From assembly GCA_946618395.1 (NCBI GenBank), contig CAMOLD010000030.1:1-12924 (forward strand): a DNA stretch of 12,924 bases, in the 5' to 3' direction. The translations under genes were made by a program, and so were the position numbers. The notes beneath the pieces were generated by a model. The model was given only the letters and a program-made list of their open reading frames with translations, had not been told where the DNA came from and did no database searches. This stretch comes from an uncultured Clostridia bacterium. GTDB lineage: Bacteria; Bacillota; Clostridia; Oscillospirales; CAG-272. Shown here piece by piece: positions 1-5,970 of the stretch (positions are counted from its first letter, which is position 1; the number at the start of each line of letters is the position of its first letter).

Positions 1-347
1 TAGGGAACGGTGGTCCAATGCCCGGTTTCGTCCTTGACGTTCCGGGTGCTCACCTTGTAGAAATTGACTTTGCAAATATCGTGCAACAGTCCGGCAATGG
101 CAATGCTTTCGTCGCTATAAGTAATGCCGTAAAGCTCCTTCATGCGGGGACGGGCAAGAATATCGCAAAGGCAATCGTAAACGTTCAGGCTGTGCTGCAA
201 AAGTCCACCTTCGCAGGCGCCATGGTAGCGGGTGCTTGCCGGGGCGGTGAAAAAGTCGCTCTTTTGCAAAAATTCCAATAGTTTGTCGGAACCCTCGCGG
301 GTGATTTTTTCTTTGAAAATTTGAATAAAGCGTTCCTGATTGGTCAT
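1..347 (-). CDS. HD-domain hydrolase, N-terminal part (3' end beyond the window)
   Basis: Only the first 115 codons are present. The protein begins MTNQERFIQI and carries a histidine in GGLLQHSLNVY (His52) and the doublet His89-Asp90 in LLHDICKVNF. This spacing fits the first metal ligands of an HD-superfamily phosphohydrolase; the remaining ligand should lie in the missing half. The block from about Phe32 to Tyr57 (TAPASTRYHGACEGG within it) resembles a family of roughly 200-residue HD proteins common in gut Firmicutes, whose substrate is unknown to me. There is no room for the N-terminal OB-fold of the exoribonuclease YhaM, although the gene sits where yhaM sits in Bacillus, downstream of yhaO-yhaN. 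The ATG at 345-347 is chosen because a GGAAAGGA ribosome binding site (361-368) and a consensus promoter (384-412) lie just upstream. A nucleotide or RNA phosphodiester substrate is plausible but inferred. Confidence 0.85.
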   Translation of the reverse strand, partial: MTNQERFIQIFKEKITREGSDKLLEFLQKSDFFTAPASTRYHGACEGGLLQHSLNVYDCLCDILARPRMKELYGITYSDESIAIAGLLHDICKVNFYKVSTRNVKDETGHWTTVP

Positions 348-383
348 GGCGTGAAAAAAGTCCTTTCCAAAAATACTGCTTTT

Positions 384-412
384 ATTATAAAGGAAGGCGC
401 GAAAAATGTCAA
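384..412 (-). promoter_or_regulatory. Perfect sigma-A promoter of the HD hydrolase gene
   Basis: On the minus strand, TTGACA (407-412) and TATAAT (384-389) match both consensus hexamers exactly, separated by 17 bases. A start near 376-378 would give a leader of about 30 bases containing the GGAAAGGA site. The -35 box starts only 10 bases beyond the yhaN stop codon and no terminator lies between, so the HD gene can probably be expressed both from this promoter and by read-through from yhaON. Confidence 0.85.
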
Positions 413-421
413 GCGGAAAAA

Positions 422-2920
422 TCAAACGCGGTCGCCGTGGCAGACAAGGTAAAGGATCTGCCGGGATTTTGCAAGCTCGCCAAGCAGGGCTTTCGCGGCG
501 GCAAGGCGCTCCTCGTCCAGGTTGGTGAAGGGATCGTCCAAAAGCAAAAACGGCGTTTCTTCGCCATTGGCATAAAGGGCGTCAATTAGGGAGAGCCGCA
601 CGCAGAAGCGCAGAAGATCGCGCCAGCCGCGGCTGTAACTTTCCACCTGGCGGGACATTCCGCTATCCTGCACCGTAACGTCAAATTTTGCGTCCAGCTC
701 GGCTTTGGGAACATCCTTGCCGCAAAGCAGGGCAAGATATTTTGCAAAATTTTGGCGCGTGGAGGGCAAATACCGGGTGGTCAGATCGTCATGCGCGGTT
801 TTGAGGAGGTCGCGCGTTTTGACCAGGAGCGCGTAGCGCTTTTTCTGCTCGGCAAGGGCTTCGGTCTGGCGCGCAAGCTCCTCCTCCCATTCGGGAATTT
901 TGTCCGTTTCGGCGGCGCGGCGGTTGATTTGCGCCAAAAGGCGCGCCTCGTTGTTTTTCCAGCCGGAAAGAATTTCCGCCAGCTCCTTTTGCCGTGCCGA
1001 AAGCGCGGCAGGGTCGGGTTCAAGGTCCAAAAGCGAAAGATCGGCAATGCCAAGCGCGGCAAGTTTTTCTTCCAATTCCTGTTGCCGGTCGGCAATCCTG
1101 CCGGCGAGGGCTTCCCGCCGGGCAAGCAGTTCTTCCATTTCCGCCAGACGGTCTTTTGCGGCGATTGCGACGTTCGGGTCAACCAGGCGGGAAAGGAAGG
1201 CTTCCACCTCGCCGGTCAAAGCGGCAATGTCCGCGTTTTTTTGTTTTTCAGTGGTCTGGGCGTCCTTTTGCTTTTTCCAAAGCGCGTCCCAGCTGCGGGA
1301 AAGGTTCAAAAGGGCAAACAGCCCCGATTCGGGGTTGGATTCGGCAATCTCGTAGCTTGCAAGATAGGTGCGCAAATCGGAGGCTTTCTGCCGGCATTCC
1401 TGCTGCGCTTGGGTCAGCTCCCGGCATTTTTCCAATGCCTGCGCGCGTGCGGTTTCGGCGTCCTTTCGCTTTGCCAAAAGCAGGGCAAGAGCGGCGCCGG
1501 CGTCTTGACCTTGCGGCAGACCGTAGCGTTCCAGAAGCGTGTTGATTTCGGAGCGGAAGCGGTGTTGCTCCTCGGCGCCCGAGCGGTTCCTTTTCAAAAC
1601 GAGAAGAATGTGGGAAATCAGACACAAAACCCCGGCGCCCAGCGCGGCGGCGGCACCAATGATCAGGGGTGTGACGCTTTGCCAAAGCCCGGTGGTCAGC
1701 ATGACCGCTCCGGCGGGCAAAAGCAGGAGCGAAAGAACGAAAAAGACGGTCCAAATCGATGGTTTTGCGGTTGTCTTTTTGCTTTCAAGCAAGCGTTCGG
1801 CACGCTTCAACTCCTCGGCAGAGGGAAGCCCGGCAAGCGCGGCTTCGCAATTTTGCAGGTCGGACTGGGCGGACAGGAGCGATTGCTCAACGCTTGTTTG
1901 CTCGGCGCGCAGGTTTGTGGCAAGTGTCAGCTTTTCGTTCAGCACTTCGGCGCTCGGCGCGCCGGTGGGAAAACGGCGGGAAAGCGAAACCAGCTCGGCT
2001 TGCTCTTCCCCGGTCAGCCCGGTTTTGGCAAGCGCGGCGCGCTCGTTCTCTATTTGGTTCAGCCGGTTGCGGCAGGCGGAAAGTTCTTCGCGCGTTGGAA
2101 TCTTTCCCGCAAACTTGCTTTCCAGGTCGGCTTTTTGCCGCAAAAATTCATCCAGCTTGCCCTTGGAAGCGCGAATTTCCGCAACCTGTCCCGCGCGAAG
2201 AAGCGCGGTTTGCAGGGCTTTTTCCTCGGCGGCGGTTTCCGCCGCCTGCCGGCGAACGGCGGCAAGCTCTTCTTCCTCAGATGTTTGCTGTTTGGATAGT
2301 TCGCGCACCTTTGCAAGATTGTCTTTGATGTTTTGAATTTTTGCTTCGGTCTCGCCAATATAGCCGGCGCCGCCGCGCTTTTTGTATTCCTTGGCGCGGT
2401 CATCCAAAAGCTGAAAGGCGTTTTCGTAGTTGGAAATATCGTAAATTTCGTCAATTCCGGTCAGCTTGGCGTGAATCGAATCGTTCCCGTCCTTTGGCAG
2501 CAAAGCCCGAATGGAAAGGAAAACGCTTTGCTCAAATCCCTCGGCGTCAATTCCGAAAAGTTCTTTGCCAAGAGATTCGGAATAGGCGGTGGAGGCAAGC
2601 CCGGTTGCCGTGTCAAACAGCGCGAAAGCCTCGTTCTCCCCAAAAGATCGCTCCACGCGAAAAGTGCCTTTTTTGCAGGAAAAGGTCAGCGTTCCGCCAA
2701 AATGTCCGCCCTGCCAGGGAGTGTAGTGCTTGTAGTCGTTCTCGTCCAAATCCTTTTTTCCGGATTTCGGCAGGCCGTAGAACATGGCTTTGAGAAAGGC
2801 GGCAAGGGTTGTTTTTCCCCAGCCGTTCTCCTCGCAAACCGTGTTCAGCCCGTCGGCAAAGGACAAATCGTAGCGGTGCAGTTTTCCAAAATTCTCAATG
2901 GAAAGGGAAATCAGTTTCAT
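422..2920 (-). CDS. yhaN: YhaN-like AAA ATPase (SbcC/Rad50-type) with central membrane hairpin
   Basis: This is an 832-residue SMC/Rad50-type ATPase, the partner of the YhaO nuclease encoded just upstream. The N-terminus MKLISLSIENFGKL leads into a Walker A motif, ENGWGKTT (residues 31-38). The C-terminus has a signature-like YSRGWRDLLRF and a Walker B, LLLDDPF (about 792-798), followed by the D-loop NLDEE. Two long Glu/Lys/Ala-rich, heptad-like coiled-coil arms lie between these halves. In place of the CxxC zinc hook of true SbcC there are two hydrophobic segments (about 390-413 and 417-443), as in the YhaN family, so the arm tip is probably held in the membrane. Its start ATG overlaps the yhaO stop by 4 bases (ATGA), so the two are probably made together. 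Family knowledge suggests a DNA end-processing or repair role; the exact substrate is not visible here. Confidence 0.85.
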   Translation of the reverse strand: MKLISLSIENFGKLHRYDLSFADGLNTVCEENGWGKTTLAAFLKAMFYGLPKSGKKDLDENDYKHYTPWQGGHFGGTLTFSCKKGTFRVERSFGENEAFALFDTATGLASTAYSESLGKELFGIDAEGFEQSVFLSIRALLPKDGNDSIHAKLTGIDEIYDISNYENAFQLLDDRAKEYKKRGGAGYIGETEAKIQNIKDNLAKVRELSKQQTSEEEELAAVRRQAAETAAEEKALQTALLRAGQVAEIRASKGKLDEFLRQKADLESKFAGKIPTREELSACRNRLNQIENERAALAKTGLTGEEQAELVSLSRRFPTGAPSAEVLNEKLTLATNLRAEQTSVEQSLLSAQSDLQNCEAALAGLPSAEELKRAERLLESKKTTAKPSIWTVFFVLSLLLLPAGAVMLTTGLWQSVTPLIIGAAAALGAGVLCLISHILLVLKRNRSGAEEQHRFRSEINTLLERYGLPQGQDAGAALALLLAKRKDAETARAQALEKCRELTQAQQECRQKASDLRTYLASYEIAESNPESGLFALLNLSRSWDALWKKQKDAQTTEKQKNADIAALTGEVEAFLSRLVDPNVAIAAKDRLAEMEELLARREALAGRIADRQQELEEKLAALGIADLSLLDLEPDPAALSARQKELAEILSGWKNNEARLLAQINRRAAETDKIPEWEEELARQTEALAEQKKRYALLVKTRDLLKTAHDDLTTRYLPSTRQNFAKYLALLCGKDVPKAELDAKFDVTVQDSGMSRQVESYSRGWRDLLRFCVRLSLIDALYANGEETPFLLLDDPFTNLDEERLAAAKALLGELAKSRQILYLVCHGDRV

Positions 2921-3990
2921 AGGTCGATCTCCTTTCTTCCGTAAAGCGCCTGCAACCCGGTGCGAATCACGGCGTCGCGCTCTTCGTCGGTCAGCGAGGT
3001 GTCGGCTTGCACCAGCCGGATGAACTCGCCTTTGAGCGAGCGATCGTTTTGGTAGTCCTCGGGGCGGATCAGGAGCACCGTGTCGTCTTTGCGCCGCGCG
3101 AACCAGAAATGCTCCGAAAGATAGCGGTCGATACGGTGGTAATCGGGTTCAAAATCGGGGTCCACTTCGCCGCAAACGGTCAGCTTGACCAAATCGGTTT
3201 CCGGAATTTCAGCAAGCGCCTCTTTTGCGCGGCGTTCCAGTTCGGTTTGCACGGTGCAACCCGAAAGACCGAGTTTGATTTCGTGCAGCGTCCGTTGTGC
3301 AAACGGAACAAAACGGTGGATCACCTGCTTTTCGGGAGTGATCTCCAAAAGGACGAATCCTTTTTTGCCGCATTCGTCAAAGCCGCGGCCCTCGGGCGTT
3401 CCGGAATAGCAGGCAACGGCGCGGTCGTCAACGCGATATTCGGTAAACGAATGGTAATGCCCCAGCGCAAGGTAGTCAATCCCTTTTCCGGCATAGGCGC
3501 GCAAAGGAACTTCATCGGCGTTCGACGCCGAAAATGCCTCCACCGCCTGCCCGTGCAACAGCAGAATGTTCACATCCTGCCGGTCCAGCGCAAGCGCTTC
3601 GGGCGCGGGATTGCGCGCGGCGGTAACGGTGACGCCGCCAAGCGGATAGGAGGTCCAGGATTCTTGAAAAGAATGAAAGTTTTCGGGGGCTTCGGCATCG
3701 TCAAAAAGACCGGTGTCGCCGTCATGGTTCCCGGCAAGGGAAAAGAATTGAATATCGGAATAGAGCGCAATTATTTCCCGCAGGGTTTTCACCGTGCGCT
3801 TGCGGATCTGCCTTGCCGAATCGAATAGATCCCCGGCAATCAGAATGGCGCAAACGCCCTCCTCCCGGGCAAATTCCACCATGCGGCGAAAGGTATCCAA
3901 CAGTTCCTCTCTGCGCACCCTTGCCTGCTCGGCGGAAAAATTGGCAAGCGAGGAATCCAAATGTAAATCGGCGGTATGGATCAGTTTCAA
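2917..3990 (-). CDS. yhaO: YhaO-like (SbcD/Mre11-type) metallophosphoesterase
   Basis: This 357-residue protein is a calcineurin-like phosphoesterase of the SbcD/Mre11 group, predicted to be a metal-dependent DNA nuclease working with the YhaN ATPase. The two-metal site is complete: Asp8 and His10 in TADLHLD, Asp54 in AGDLFD, Asn88-His89 in AGNHDGD, His146 in LLLHGQ, and His178/His180 in LGHYH. The C-terminal third (about 230-357) is the capping and partner-binding region and is less conserved. The start is a TTG at 3988-3990, preceded by AAAGGA. An in-frame TGA lies 24 bases upstream and no closer ATG fits, and translation from the TTG begins exactly at the conserved KLIHTADLHLD. It is first in a minus-strand operon with yhaN, read from the extended -10 promoter at 4027-4055. 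An alternative annotation would be sbcD, but the partner's membrane hairpin favours YhaO. Confidence 0.88.
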   Translation of the reverse strand: MKLIHTADLHLDSSLANFSAEQARVRREELLDTFRRMVEFAREEGVCAILIAGDLFDSARQIRKRTVKTLREIIALYSDIQFFSLAGNHDGDTGLFDDAEAPENFHSFQESWTSYPLGGVTVTAARNPAPEALALDRQDVNILLLHGQAVEAFSASNADEVPLRAYAGKGIDYLALGHYHSFTEYRVDDRAVACYSGTPEGRGFDECGKKGFVLLEITPEKQVIHRFVPFAQRTLHEIKLGLSGCTVQTELERRAKEALAEIPETDLVKLTVCGEVDPDFEPDYHRIDRYLSEHFWFARRKDDTVLLIRPEDYQNDRSLKGEFIRLVQADTSLTDEERDAVIRTGLQALYGRKEIDL

Positions 3991-4026
3991 TCGGCGTCCC
4001 GTCCTTTCGTTTCATTCGTTATTTTT

Positions 4027-4055
4027 ATTCTACCATATTTTGAAAAGAAAGAAAA
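4027..4055 (-). promoter_or_regulatory. Extended -10 promoter of yhaO-yhaN
   Basis: On the minus strand the sequence TGGTAGAAT gives an extended -10 (TG, one base, TAGAAT at 4027-4032). At 17 bases' distance the -35 position reads TTTTCT, a poor match, which is typical of extended -10 promoters. The region upstream is very AT- and T-rich on this strand. It lies back to back with the hemW promoter, so the two transcripts diverge from about 60 shared bases. Confidence 0.6.
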
Positions 4056-4084
4056 GGGGAAATTTGCGGGAAAGGGAAATTTTT

Positions 4085-4113
4085 TTGACTTTTTTTGGAA
4101 AATGTGATAAAAT
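4085..4113 (+). promoter_or_regulatory. Sigma-A promoter of hemW
   Basis: TTGACT (4085-4090) and TAAAAT (4108-4113) are separated by 17 bases, with the extended -10 dinucleotide TG at 4105-4106. The ribosome binding site AAGGAGGG (4132-4139) then lies 8 bases before the hemW ATG. This is the best promoter in the yhaO/hemW intergenic region. Confidence 0.75.
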
Positions 4114-4147
4114 AGAAAAAACGAAAGGCAAAAGGAGGGCGCGACGA

Positions 4148-5275
4148 ATGAAACCGTTGGGACTTTATTTACACATTCCGTTTTGCCGCTCCAAATGCCT
4201 GTATTGCGATTTTTGCTCGCTTCCCGCGCGCTCGGAGGAACTGATTGGCGCATACGTCCGGCGGCTTTGCCGCGATATTGCCGGGTGGAAAGAGGCTTGC
4301 CGGGAATATACCCTGCAAACCGTCTATTTCGGCGGCGGAACGCCAACCCTTCTTTCGGCAAAACAGCTGGAAGAAATTTTGCAAACCGTCCGGCAAACAT
4401 TTTCGGTGGAAGCGGATTGCGAGGTCAGCGCCGAATGCAACCCGGCAACCGGCGATAGAGAGCTGTTTTCGGCAATGCGCGCAATGGGTTTTAACCGGCT
4501 GAGCATTGGCTTGCAGAGCGCGCACCGGGAAGAACTGCGCGCATTGGGCAGAACGCATGATTTTGACGGCTTTTTGCAAACCTGGAACGAGGCGCGCCAA
4601 GCCGGATTTGAGAATTTGAATGTAGATGTTATGTTTGGCATCCCCTATCAAACCGGGGAAAGCTTTGCCAAAACGCTGGAAAAACTCCTCCCGCTTTCGC
4701 CGGAGCACCTTTCCGCCTATGCGCTGACATTGGAGGAGGGAACGCCGCTTTGGCGCCGCGCCGACAAACTGCCGTTTCCCGACGAGGAGCAAACGGCAAA
4801 AATGTATTTGCGCATGGTGGACTTTTTGGGCGCCAACGGGTTGGAGCAATACGAAATCAGCAATTTTGCGCGCACCGGGTATCAATCGCGCCACAACCGC
4901 AAATATTGGGATATGGAGGAATACCTTGGTTTGGGTGTTGCCGCACATTCGGATTTTGCCGGCGTCCGCTTTGGAAACGGCAGGGATATCGAGGCTTATC
5001 TGCGCGGCGAGGATATTTGCGCGGAAAAGAGCGTTCCGGGCGCGACCGAGCGCGAAAACGAATACGTCATGTTGCAGTTGCGGCTTGCCGAAGGGCTGAA
5101 AAATGGGGCGTTCCGGGAGCGGTTCGGGCATGACGCAACGGCATTTTTTGCCAAGATGGAGCCCTGGATTCAAAAAGGCTTGTTGCGCCGCACCGCCGAC
5201 GGAGCGGCGTTTACGCCCGAGGGCTTTCTTGTCAGCAACGCCGTTCTTTCCGAAATTGTGGAATTTGAAGGTTGA
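4148..5275 (+). CDS. hemW: Radical SAM heme chaperone HemW (coproporphyrinogen III oxidase-like)
   Basis: The 375-residue product is HemW, a cytoplasmic radical SAM protein related to HemN that in characterised cases binds heme and hands it to acceptors rather than oxidising coproporphyrinogen. The cluster motif is FCRSKCLYCDFC, with Cys13, Cys17 and Cys20 as the [4Fe-4S] ligands. The SAM-binding GGGTP is at residues 62-66, followed by ECNPAT, LSIGLQS and NVDVMFGIPYQT. The HemW-type segment YEISNFARTG, then RHNRKYW (about 248-254) and YLGLGVAAHS, is complete. The ATG at 4148 is chosen because AAGGAGGG sits 8 bases upstream; the longer open frame to the left would run across the promoter and part of yhaO. 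The gene has its own promoter and is divergent from yhaO. The usual neighbours lepA and hrcA are absent. A fourth cysteine, Cys23, sits three residues after Cys20. Confidence 0.93.
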   Translation: MKPLGLYLHIPFCRSKCLYCDFCSLPARSEELIGAYVRRLCRDIAGWKEACREYTLQTVYFGGGTPTLLSAKQLEEILQTVRQTFSVEADCEVSAECNPATGDRELFSAMRAMGFNRLSIGLQSAHREELRALGRTHDFDGFLQTWNEARQAGFENLNVDVMFGIPYQTGESFAKTLEKLLPLSPEHLSAYALTLEEGTPLWRRADKLPFPDEEQTAKMYLRMVDFLGANGLEQYEISNFARTGYQSRHNRKYWDMEEYLGLGVAAHSDFAGVRFGNGRDIEAYLRGEDICAEKSVPGATERENEYVMLQLRLAEGLKNGAFRERFGHDATAFFAKMEPWIQKGLLRRTADGAAFTPEGFLVSNAVLSEIVEFEG

Positions 5276-5291
5276 AAAGCGGCGAAAGCAC

Positions 5292-5320
5292 TTGACAAAG
5301 AGTAATATTTCATGTAGAAT
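5292..5320 (+). promoter_or_regulatory. Sigma-A promoter of the DUF1292 gene
   Basis: TTGACA (5292-5297, exact consensus) and TAGAAT (5315-5320) are separated by 17 bases, 16 bases after the hemW stop codon. A start near 5327 gives a leader of about 30 bases containing GCGAGG about 8 bases before the ATG at 5359. I see no terminator between hemW and this promoter. Confidence 0.8.
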
Positions 5321-5358
5321 ATAGATAGTATAAAAAAGAGAAAGGCGAGGTTTTTTTC

Positions 5359-5658
5359 ATGGAAGAAAATCAAAACGAACGCGAATTTTACACGCTGACC
5401 GACGAGGAAGGCAACGAGAGCGAATTTGAGCTGATCGGCGAGGCGGAATACAAGGGCAAACGGTATTTTGCCATGATTCCGGCAACCGAGGAGCAAAAGG
5501 AAGGCGAATTTTGCGAATACGTAATTTTGCGCCTGGATTTGGACGAAAACGGCGAGGAAACGCTCATCACCATTGACGATGACGATGAGTTTGACGACGT
5601 TGCCGACATTTTTGACGACCAGTTTTCCGAGGAAGTTGATTACGACGGAAAAGACTGA
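5359..5658 (+). CDS. DUF1292 (YrzB-like) small acidic protein
   Basis: This 99-residue, strongly acidic protein fits the DUF1292 family, which is widespread in Firmicutes and has no settled function. Its recognisable features are the opening FYTLTDEEGNESEFELIG, then the segment GKRYFAMIPA, then CEYVILRL followed by the acidic LITIDDDDEFDD near residues 73-84. No signal peptide or membrane segment is seen, so it is predicted to be cytoplasmic. In many Firmicutes the family is found beside the alanyl-tRNA synthetase, ruvX/yrrK and Fur-type genes; that context is absent here. The ATG follows an AAAGGCGAGG ribosome binding site. The gene has its own promoter (5292-5320), and the 6S RNA candidate begins about 40 bases after its stop codon. 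No terminator separates the two, so the RNA could in principle be cut out of a shared transcript. Confidence 0.85.
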   Translation: MEENQNEREFYTLTDEEGNESEFELIGEAEYKGKRYFAMIPATEEQKEGEFCEYVILRLDLDENGEETLITIDDDDEFDDVADIFDDQFSEEVDYDGKD

Positions 5659-5687
5659 TGTTTGAACTTTTCCTGCCGAGTGCGTGA

Positions 5688-5708
5688 TAGGCGGCAATAT
5701 TGAGCCTA
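5688..5708. repeat. Imperfect inverted repeat at the 5' edge of the 6S RNA candidate
   Basis: The arms TAGGC (5688-5692) and GCCTA (5704-5708) flank the palindrome CAATATTG (5695-5702). The two symmetries are half a base out of register. It could be part of the RNA's closing stem, an operator overlapping its promoter, or chance. A weak -35-like TTGAAC lies at 5662-5667, but no convincing -10 is seen at the right distance. Confidence 0.35.
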
Positions 5709-5888
5709 CAATTGATCAAAGGAGTCTGACGCCTTCCCGGTTTGCAGACCTCCCGCCCCCGTTTTCGGTTGACTTGTCCCGAGCGGGAAGCGGACGTTGG
5801 GAGCAGTAAAAGGAAGGGGAGAGGACACCGCCCTGGAATACAGGGTTCAGAATTTCCGACTACACGGCCCGGTGGGTTTTCCAAATTC
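5695..5888 (+). ncRNA. ssrS: 6S RNA (ssrS) candidate, ends approximate
   Basis: This noncoding stretch folds as one long interrupted hairpin, the shape of 6S RNA, which mimics an open promoter and sequesters sigma-A RNA polymerase. Visible pairings, outside to inside, are GAGCCTAC (5702-5709) with GTGGGTTT (5872-5879, including G-U pairs), CCTTCC (5732-5737) with GGAAGG (5812-5817), CTCCC (5750-5754) with GGGAG (5799-5803), CCCG (5758-5761) with CGGG (5784-5787), and TCGG (5765-5768) with CCGA (5779-5782). The regions between the first two stems form the expected large central bubble. On its 3' side is the small hairpin CCCTG-GAATA-CAGGG (5831-5845) followed by GTTCA, similar to the same part of known 6S RNAs. 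It does not fit tmRNA, RNase P or SRP RNA. The true 3' end may be the terminator at 5908-5935, with trimming. Identification rests on memory of the family and on the fold, not on a model search. Confidence 0.75.
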
Positions 5889-5907
5889 CCGCGGCGATTG
5901 CAATGTT

Positions 5908-5935
5908 CGGGGAGCCGCGCGCTCCCCGCTTTTTT
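5908..5935 (+). terminator. Strong intrinsic terminator after the 6S RNA candidate
   Basis: CGGGGAGC (5908-5915) and GCTCCCCG (5921-5928) form a perfect 8-bp GC-rich stem with a 5-base loop, followed by C and six T residues (5930-5935). It ends the RNA transcript and lies only 36 bases before the ydjI-like start codon. Confidence 0.92.
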
Positions 5936-5970
5936 AAAAGTATTTTGAATTACATAAAGGAGAAAAAGAA

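Noticed and set aside
752..2299. Long open frame (515 codons) on the plus strand, antisense to yhaN
   Set aside because: Its product is low in complexity, rich in Gly, Phe, Arg and Lys, and matches no family I know. It lies wholly inside a well-supported ATPase gene and is explained by that gene's codon bias.
3794..4147. N-terminal extension of hemW
   Set aside because: It would cross the divergent promoters and part of yhaO. The ATG at 4148 has an ideal ribosome binding site and begins at the conserved N-terminus.
4169..5173. Open frame of 334 codons on the minus strand opposite hemW
   Set aside because: No ribosome binding site or recognisable domain; hemW motifs on the other strand are complete.
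5742..5948. Possible 68-codon gene inside the 5659-5970 gap
   Set aside because: It lacks a ribosome binding site, runs through the terminator hairpin, and the region shows stable RNA pairing typical of a structured RNA.
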